A stretch of DNA of 64,000 bases, taken from assembly GCF_003937945.1 (NCBI RefSeq), contig NZ_RSEC01000061.1, forward strand, positions 496,001 through 560,000, read 5' to 3'. Source of the DNA: Amycolatopsis eburnea (GTDB lineage Bacteria; Actinomycetota; Actinomycetes; Mycobacteriales; Pseudonocardiaceae). Both the position numbers and the translations under genes were made by a program. The notes under the pieces were generated by a model. It did not search any database and had not been told where the DNA came from. It saw nothing but the letters and a program-made list of their open reading frames with translations. Shown here in pieces: positions 58,604 to 64,000 of the stretch (positions are counted from its first letter, which is position 1; every line of letters begins with the position of its first letter).

Positions 58604-61372
58604 ATGGAGTTCCGCGTCCTGGGGCCGGTGCGAGTGCTCGACGGCGGACGGCGGATCGGGCCGTCCGGGCCGCGGCAGGAACGCATCCTGGCGGCGCTGC
58701 TGCTCGACGCCGGGCGCGTCGTCCCGGTGGCCCGGCTGGTCGACGTCGTGTGGGACGGCGAACCCCCGGCCACCGCGGTGCGGCAGGTCCGCAACCTGAC
58801 CACAGCCCTGCGGCGCACGCTCGTCGCGGCCGGCGAAGACGTCCTCACCGCCGACGGGCCCGGCTTCACCCTGCGGCCCCGCGCGTTCGACCTGCACGCG
58901 TTCGAGGAGCACGCGTCCCGCGGCGAGTTCCGGGAGGCGCTGGCGTGCTGGCGCGGGCCGGCGCTCGCCGGCGTGGACAGCGCCGCGCTGCGCCCGGACG
59001 CCGAGCGCCTGGAGGAGCGGCGGCTCGCGGTGCTGGAGCAGTGCCTGGCCGCCGAGGTCGACGGCGGCGAGGGCGACGCGGTCGCCGAACTGACCGCGCT
59101 CGTCGCCGCGCACCCGCTGCGCGAAGGACTCGTCGGGCTGCTCATGCGGGCGCTGCACCGGGCGGGACGGCAGGCCGACGCGATCGACGTCTACCAGCGC
59201 GCGAAGCGGCGGCTGGCCGGCGACCTCGGGATCAGCCCGGGCGCGCCGCTGCGGGCGGTCTACGAAGAGCTCCTGCACGAGGAACCCGCGCCCGGCCGCT
59301 GCTTCCTGCCCTACGACGTCCCGGACTTCACCGGCCGCGCGGCCGACGTGGCTCGCGCGCTCGAGGCGTTGCGCGCCGGGCGCCCGGTGGTCGTCGACGG
59401 GATGGCCGGGGTCGGGAAGACGGCGTTCGCGGTCCGCGTCGCGCACCGGGCCGCCGCGGACTTCCCGGACGGGCAGCTGTTCCTCGACCTGCACGGCCAC
59501 ACCCCGGGCCGCGACCCGCTGCCCGCCGAAGCCGCGCTGTCCGCGCTGCTGCTGCAGGTCGGCGTGCCGGCGAGCCGCCAGCCGGACGGGCTGGACGAGC
59601 GGGCCGCGCTGTGGCGCTCCCGGGGCGCCGGGCGCCGCCTGCTCGTCGTGCTGGACAACGCCGCCGACGCCGGGCAGCTGGCCCCGCTGCTGCCGGGCGG
59701 ACCCGGCGTGCTGGTCACCGGCCGCCGCCGTCCGGTCGTGGACGGCGCGCTCGCGATCGGCCTGGACGTGCTGCCGCCCGCCGAAGCCGAAGCGCTCTTC
59801 GCCGCCGCGGCAGGCCGGCCCGGCGCGGACGTCGCGCGGCTCTGCGGGTACCTGCCGCTGGCGCTGCGGATCGCCGCCGCCCGGCTGCACGCACGTCCAC
59901 TGTGGACGGCCGGTGACCTGGCCGCGCGGCTCGGCTCCGAACGGCGGCGGCTAGCGGAGCTGCGCGCGGGCGGCCGCGACGTCGCCGCCGCGTTCGCGCT
60001 GTCCTACCGGGACCTGGCACCGGCGCAGCGGCGGGCGTTCCGGCTGCTGGGCGCCCACCCGGGTGCCGACTTCGACGTGACGGCTGCCGCGGCGCTGTGC
60101 GGCACCGGCGACGCCGAGCGGCTGCTGGAAGACCTGCTCGACGCGCACTTGCTGCGTCAGCCCGCACCCGGGCGGTACGGCTTCCACGACCTGATCGCCG
60201 AGCACGCCCGCGAGGCCGGCGACCCCGTCGAGACGGCGGCGGCGCTGGACCGGCTCCTGGACCACTACCGCGACGGCGAGTTCTCGTTCTCGGCCGAGCG
60301 CGCGAACCTCGTCGCCGTCACGGCGCTCGCGGGCTACGACGAGCACGTCTGGCGCATCGCCGACCGGGCGGTGGCGGCATTGCGCGAGCGGGGGCACCGC
60401 GACGAGCTGACCGCGCTGGCCCGCGCGGCCGTGGCGGCCGCGGACCGGCTGGGCGACCCGCACGCCCGCCAGCTGAGCCTGGCGAACCTGACGACGGCGC
60501 ACTGGGAAAGCGGACGGCTGAGCGAGGCGGCCGAGGCGACGGCGGAGCGGCTGCGCCTGGTCCGCGCGTCCGGCGACCGCGCGGCCGAGGCGGCGGCGAC
60601 GGCCCGGCTCGGCGCGGTGCACGGCATGCTCGGCCGCTACCCGGACGCCGTCCGGCACTACCGGCAGGCACTGGTGCTGGCGGGGGAGACGGGCAGTCAC
60701 GCCGTCGCCGCCCTCGTGTGGGCCAACCTGAGCAACGCCCAGGACGTGCTGGGGGAGTACGAGGACGCGCTGACGTCGGCGGCCCGCGCCCGCGCGATCC
60801 GCGAGGAGCTCGGCGACGACGAAGGCGCCGTCCTGGCGACGGCCCAGTTCGGCCTGGTCCTGGCCCGGCTCGGCCGCCACCCCGAAGCGCGGGCGACGGG
60901 GGAGAAGGCGGTCCGCGCGGCGGTCTCGGCCGGGTACGCCTTCGGCGAAGCGTGGAGCCGCATCGACCTGGCGGAGGTGCTCCTGGCGGCCGGCGACCCC
61001 GGCGCGGCGCACGCCGAGGCGGAACGCGCGTGCGCGATCCTGGCGCGCCTCAACCACCCGCTGCTGCTGACGATGGCGGCCACCAGCCTCGGTGCGGCCG
61101 CACTGGCCCTCGGTGACCCACCGGCGGCGGTCGCCGCCTACCGCCTGGCCCTCACGACTGCGCGCCGCATCGGTTACCGCGCCCAGGAAGCCCGCGCCCT
61201 GCTCGGCCTGGCCGCTTCGCTCTCCGGCGACGAGGCCGGCGCGCACCTGCGCGCCGGCCTCGCCCTCCAAGCCGGCCTCGGCCTGGCCCCGGTGCCCCCG
61301 GGCCACGGCAAAAGCGCGGCAACTCCGTCGGCGGCGGCTCGACCTCCGCAGGCCTTCGTCAGGGAGCGGTGA
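58604..61372 (+). CDS. AfsR/SARP-type regulator (BTAD, NB-ARC, TPR), second copy
   Basis: 922 residues with the same plan as the protein at 12802-15555: OmpR-like HTH (3-90), BTAD (about 95-235), NB-ARC with GMAGVGKTAFAV near residue 266 and LLVVLDNAADAGQL, then TPR repeats (about 600-880). Sequence identity to the first copy appears moderate, so the two are not a recent duplication. GAGG lies just before the ATG. The 3' end overlaps the converging oxidoreductase by 14 bp. Targets unknown. Confidence 0.92.
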   Translation: MEFRVLGPVRVLDGGRRIGPSGPRQERILAALLLDAGRVVPVARLVDVVWDGEPPATAVRQVRNLTTALRRTLVAAGEDVLTADGPGFTLRPRAFDLHAFEEHASRGEFREALACWRGPALAGVDSAALRPDAERLEERRLAVLEQCLAAEVDGGEGDAVAELTALVAAHPLREGLVGLLMRALHRAGRQADAIDVYQRAKRRLAGDLGISPGAPLRAVYEELLHEEPAPGRCFLPYDVPDFTGRAADVARALEALRAGRPVVVDGMAGVGKTAFAVRVAHRAAADFPDGQLFLDLHGHTPGRDPLPAEAALSALLLQVGVPASRQPDGLDERAALWRSRGAGRRLLVVLDNAADAGQLAPLLPGGPGVLVTGRRRPVVDGALAIGLDVLPPAEAEALFAAAAGRPGADVARLCGYLPLALRIAAARLHARPLWTAGDLAARLGSERRRLAELRAGGRDVAAAFALSYRDLAPAQRRAFRLLGAHPGADFDVTAAAALCGTGDAERLLEDLLDAHLLRQPAPGRYGFHDLIAEHAREAGDPVETAAALDRLLDHYRDGEFSFSAERANLVAVTALAGYDEHVWRIADRAVAALRERGHRDELTALARAAVAAADRLGDPHARQLSLANLTTAHWESGRLSEAAEATAERLRLVRASGDRAAEAAATARLGAVHGMLGRYPDAVRHYRQALVLAGETGSHAVAALVWANLSNAQDVLGEYEDALTSAARARAIREELGDDEGAVLATAQFGLVLARLGRHPEARATGEKAVRAAVSAGYAFGEAWSRIDLAEVLLAAGDPGAAHAEAERACAILARLNHPLLLTMAATSLGAAALALGDPPAAVAAYRLALTTARRIGYRAQEARALLGLAASLSGDEAGAHLRAGLALQAGLGLAPVPPGHGKSAATPSAAARPPQAFVRER

Positions 61373-62393
61373 CGTCGATCAGGACCTTGCCGGTGATGCC
61401 GTCCTCCGACGCCGCGTGCGCCTTCGCCGTGTCGTCGAGGGAAAACCGGTGCACCGGTACGCCCCGGTCTTCGCCGACCCGCAGCGCGCCGTCGGCCAGC
61501 GCCGCCGTCACGTCCTCCGTGCCGGCCTTCAGCTTGTCCTCGCCCACGGTGTACAGCACCAGGAACTGGTAACGCGCGTTGACCCACACGTTGGCCCCGA
61601 AGTCGAGCGTCACCGTCCCCGACCCGCGGTCGTCGCCGTACAGGGAGACCGTGCCGCGCGGGCGCAGCACCTCGGTGTGCAGCTTCGCGTTGACCCCGGC
61701 CGCGACCTCGACCACGACGTCGACGCCGTCGGGCGCGACTTCGCGGATGCGCGCGCCCAGGTCCGCGTCCGGGTAGCGGACGACGTGGTGGGCGCCCGCC
61801 GCACGGGCCAGCGCGGCCTTTTCGTCGCTGGAGACGGTCGCGATCACCGTCGCCCCGGCCCAGCGGCCGAGCTGGATCGCCGCGTTGCCGACCGCGCCCG
61901 CGCCGCCGCTGACCAGCACCGTGCGGCCGTCGAGGGCGCCGGGGGCGAGCCGGGACGGCCCGTCTTCGGCGACCGTGAGCGCCCGGTGCGCGGTCAGCGC
62001 CGGGATGCCGAGCCCGGCGCCTTCGTCGAAGCCGGCGCCGTCGGGCAGCCGGACCAGTTTCGCCGCCGGCAGCACCGTGTACTCCTGCGCGGTGCCCGAC
62101 CCGGGCCCGTACGCCCCGGCGATGACGGCCCACACGCGGTCGCCCGGCGCGAAGCCGGTGACGTCCGGGCCGACGGCGTCGACCACACCGGCGCCGTCCT
62201 GGTTGGGCACGGTCTCGGGGACGTCGGCGCCCGGCTGGGCGCGCAGGCCGGCGCGGGCCTTCCAGTCCGTGGGGTTGACCGCGGACACCACGATCCGAAC
62301 GCGGACCTCACCGGGACCCGGCTCCGGCACGGCCCGCTCGGTCAGCTCCAGCACCTCGGGTCCGCCGTGGCGGCGGTAGACGACTGCTTTCAT
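61359..62393 (-). CDS. NADPH:quinone reductase-like MDR oxidoreductase
   Basis: 344 residues, zinc-free MDR of the quinone-oxidoreductase group: MKAVVYRRHGGPEVLELTE opening, SAVNPTDWKARAG, Rossmann motif VSGGAGAVGNAAIQLGRWAG and a C-terminal GKVLIDV. A different subgroup from the protein at 8959-9966. ATG 62393 gives the typical start MKAVVY; the frame continues upstream without similarity. Confidence 0.9.
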   Translation of the reverse strand: MKAVVYRRHGGPEVLELTERAVPEPGPGEVRVRIVVSAVNPTDWKARAGLRAQPGADVPETVPNQDGAGVVDAVGPDVTGFAPGDRVWAVIAGAYGPGSGTAQEYTVLPAAKLVRLPDGAGFDEGAGLGIPALTAHRALTVAEDGPSRLAPGALDGRTVLVSGGAGAVGNAAIQLGRWAGATVIATVSSDEKAALARAAGAHHVVRYPDADLGARIREVAPDGVDVVVEVAAGVNAKLHTEVLRPRGTVSLYGDDRGSGTVTLDFGANVWVNARYQFLVLYTVGEDKLKAGTEDVTAALADGALRVGEDRGVPVHRFSLDDTAKAHAASEDGITGKVLIDVTAP

Positions 62394-62572
62394 GTCCGGT
62401 GCAATCCCGCCCGACCCGCGGTTATTCCCCGCGCGCCGCGAAATCGGCCCTCGGGAAATCGGTTTTTCGCCGTCGGCAGAAACGGAAAACGGCGGCCCGC
62501 GGGTGATCCCCCGGCCGGGCGATTTTCGGTGTTGCCCGCGCGAAACCGGCCGCCGTCGCAGAAACTGGGCGC

Positions 62573-62722
62573 GTGGGAGAGGAAAAGCGCACGCCGGGGG
62601 ACGAGCGGCCCAAGCGCGACGAACGAGAACCGACACCGATCTTCGACGCGGTCTTCAGCGCGACGCGCGCGAAGGCGAATGCGGGTAATCCGGCGCCGGA
62701 ACCGGACAAAGCCGGGCGGTGA
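62573..62722 (+). CDS. Small charged hypothetical protein (49 residues)
   Basis: GTG frame of 49 codons, about 78% G/C at third positions, rich in Arg, Lys, Glu and Pro, with a short hydrophobic segment IFDAVFSATRAKA in the middle. The pattern of codon use supports coding, but there is no Shine-Dalgarno and no family is recognised. Directly upstream of the 43-residue gene. Confidence 0.45.
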   Translation: MGEEKRTPGDERPKRDEREPTPIFDAVFSATRAKANAGNPAPEPDKAGR

Positions 62723-62822
62723 GCGGACGCGGGTCAGGTCGGACGTGTGGCACTTTGTTCGACGTCCGCAGTGAACATGTAGCATCTCGGTGCCCCAGCA
62801 CCCGGCGGTCGAGGAGTGATCC

Positions 62823-62954
62823 GTGGCAGGCGTCGTCAACAGCATGATCGCCGCCGAGTACGCGGCGGGCGCCACGATCTCCGAGCTCGCCGAACGCTGG
62901 GGGATCGACCCGCGCCAGGTGGTCGAGCGGATCTCGGCCGCCGCCCGCTCCTGA
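62823..62954 (+). CDS. Tiny helix-turn-helix protein (43 residues)
   Basis: GTG start with GAGGAG 6 nt upstream. The product is almost entirely one homeodomain-like HTH: AAEYAAGATISELAERWGID followed by PRQVVERISAAA. Such a short free HTH could be a DNA-binding peptide or a dimerising modulator. It ends 6 bp from the converging glgC stop. TAGCAT (62780-62785) may be its -10. Confidence 0.7.
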   Translation: MAGVVNSMIAAEYAAGATISELAERWGIDPRQVVERISAAARS

Positions 62955-62960
62955 GCGCCC

Positions 62961-64000
62961 TCAGATCGCCCGTTCCCCCTTGCCGAGCACGACGATGCCG
63001 CCTTCGCTGACGTGGTAGTGCCCGCGGTCGCGGGCCAGGTCCACCCCGATGTGCGCCCCCGGCGGGACCACGACGTTCTTGTCGAGGATCGCCCGCCGCA
63101 CCACCGCGCCGCGGCCGACGCGGGCGCCGTCGAGCAGCACCGAGCCCTGCACCACCGCGCCCTGCTCGACGAGCACGTCGGGGGAGAGCACCGAGTCCAC
63201 GACCTGTGCCCCGGAGATGATGCAGCCGTTGCTGACGATCGACTGGTTCGCCGAGCCGCCCTCGACGAACTTCGCCGCCGCCCGCTGGCCCGGGTGGGCG
63301 AGGATCGGCCACTTCCGGTTGTACAGGTTGAAGATCGGGTGCGTCGAGATCAGGTCGGTGTGCGCCTCGTAGTAGCTGTCGATGGTCCCGACGTCGCGCC
63401 AGTAGCCGTGGTCGCGCTCGGTCTCGCCGGGCACGACGTTGCCGTTGAAGTCGTAGACCGCCGCTTCACCGGACTTCACCAGCGCCGGGATGATGTCGCG
63501 GCCCATGTCGTGGTGCGAAGCCGCGTTCTCGGCGTCTGCGTGCAGCGCTTCCAGCATCACCTTCGTCGTGAAGATGTAGTTGCCCATCGACACGTACGAC
63601 TCGTCGGGGGAGTCCGGCAGGCCCGGCGGGTCGTCGGGCTTCTCCATGAACGCGTCGATCATCAGGCCGTCGGTGGTGCGGATGACGCCGAACGAGCTCG
63701 CCTCCGACCGCGGGACCCGGATCCCGGCCACCGTCACCCCGGCGCCGGAAGCGATGTGGGCGTCCAGCATCTGCCGGGGGTCCATCCGGTAGATGTTGTC
63801 CGCGCCGAACACCGCGATGTAGTCGGGGTCCTCGTCGTAGACCAGGTTGAGGCTCTGGTGGATGGCGTCGGCGCTGCCCTGGTACCAGCGCGGCCCGAGC
63901 CGCTGCTGCGCCGGCACCGGCGTGACGTACTCGCCGGTGAGCGACGAGAGCCGCCACGTCGTCGAGATGTGCCGGTCGAGCGAGTGCGACTTGTACTGCG
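62961..64000 (-). CDS. glgC: Glucose-1-phosphate adenylyltransferase (N-terminus beyond window)
   Basis: The 345 visible C-terminal residues of about 400. ADP-glucose pyrophosphorylase makes the glycogen precursor ADP-glucose. Visible: WYQGSADAIHQ (sugar site), AVFGADNIYRMD, FMEKPDDP, YWRDVGTIDSYYEAH, and a left-handed beta-helix C-domain (ISGAQVVDSVLSPDV, ARVGRGAVVRRAI). The start codon is outside the window. Confidence 0.96.
   Translation of the reverse strand, partial: QYKSHSLDRHISTTWRLSSLTGEYVTPVPAQQRLGPRWYQGSADAIHQSLNLVYDEDPDYIAVFGADNIYRMDPRQMLDAHIASGAGVTVAGIRVPRSEASSFGVIRTTDGLMIDAFMEKPDDPPGLPDSPDESYVSMGNYIFTTKVMLEALHADAENAASHHDMGRDIIPALVKSGEAAVYDFNGNVVPGETERDHGYWRDVGTIDSYYEAHTDLISTHPIFNLYNRKWPILAHPGQRAAAKFVEGGSANQSIVSNGCIISGAQVVDSVLSPDVLVEQGAVVQGSVLLDGARVGRGAVVRRAILDKNVVVPPGAHIGVDLARDRGHYHVSEGGIVVLGKGERAI

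Overview
The window is chromosomal DNA of very high G+C with strong G/C bias at third codon positions, many GTG starts, leaderless-looking genes, AfsR/BTAD regulators and secreted Ser/Thr-kinase receptors. This points to a filamentous actinobacterium; I infer Pseudonocardiaceae, most likely Amycolatopsis or a close relative, without a database check. About 61 protein genes are supported. I found no rRNA, tRNA, CRISPR array, transposase or phage gene.

Layout. 0-5.4 kb: glycerol uptake and catabolism. An IclR (GylR-type) regulator and a second, truncated glycerol kinase face a glpF-glpK-glpD operon across a shared promoter/operator region. 5.4-12.6 kb: a secreted HAF-repeat protein, an APH-fold kinase, argG with an ARG-box-like promoter, a TetR/quinone-reductase pair, an ArsP/UPF0718-like permease and a secreted trypsin-like protease. 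12.8-21.2 kb: an AfsR-like regulator, several small secreted proteins (CHAP/NlpC-like, DUF6801-like, papain-like protease plus a membrane-anchored partner), a double-domain Lrp regulator and an alditol oxidase.

21.3-34.5 kb is a pectin-degradation and uptake locus: LacI repressor, sugar ABC transporter (binding protein plus two permeases, no ATPase), a YesL/DUF624-like membrane protein, three Gfo/Idh/MocA oxidoreductases, a DUF6807 (PmoA-like) protein, PL1 and PL3 pectate lyases and a CE8 pectin methylesterase. LacI-type operators with an AGCGCT core recur at three places, and two nearly identical promoters drive the first oxidoreductase and the transporter. The secreted enzymes would cut and de-esterify pectin, the transporter would import oligogalacturonides, and the oxidoreductase set is the likely but undefined intracellular processing step.

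34.5-37.3 kb holds a cupin/TetR pair, a small secreted protein, a universal stress protein, and a 470-bp region packed with palindromic repeats. 37.3-47.1 kb is a type IV pilus cluster: prepilin peptidase on the plus strand facing a nearly gapless minus-strand run of four small secreted proteins, major pilin, PilT, PilB, PilC, two minor pilins and a large PilX-like protein. 47.6-58.5 kb contains an EEP-fold/jacalin secreted hydrolase, an MFS exporter with LysR regulator, an SDR epimerase, a PucR-like regulator, an HSL-type esterase, a coupled pair of paralogous receptor Ser/Thr kinases and a secreted NTF2-like protein. 58.6-64 kb has a second AfsR-like regulator, another quinone reductase, two very small genes and the 3' part of glgC.

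The most unusual non-coding signal is a dispersed palindromic repeat. A 15-bp core, TGAANGRGWCNTTCA, occurs about a dozen times at six places, usually as an inverted pair around an 11-15-nt loop, in three sequence flavours. At one site the first bases of the repeat supply the stop codons of two converging genes.
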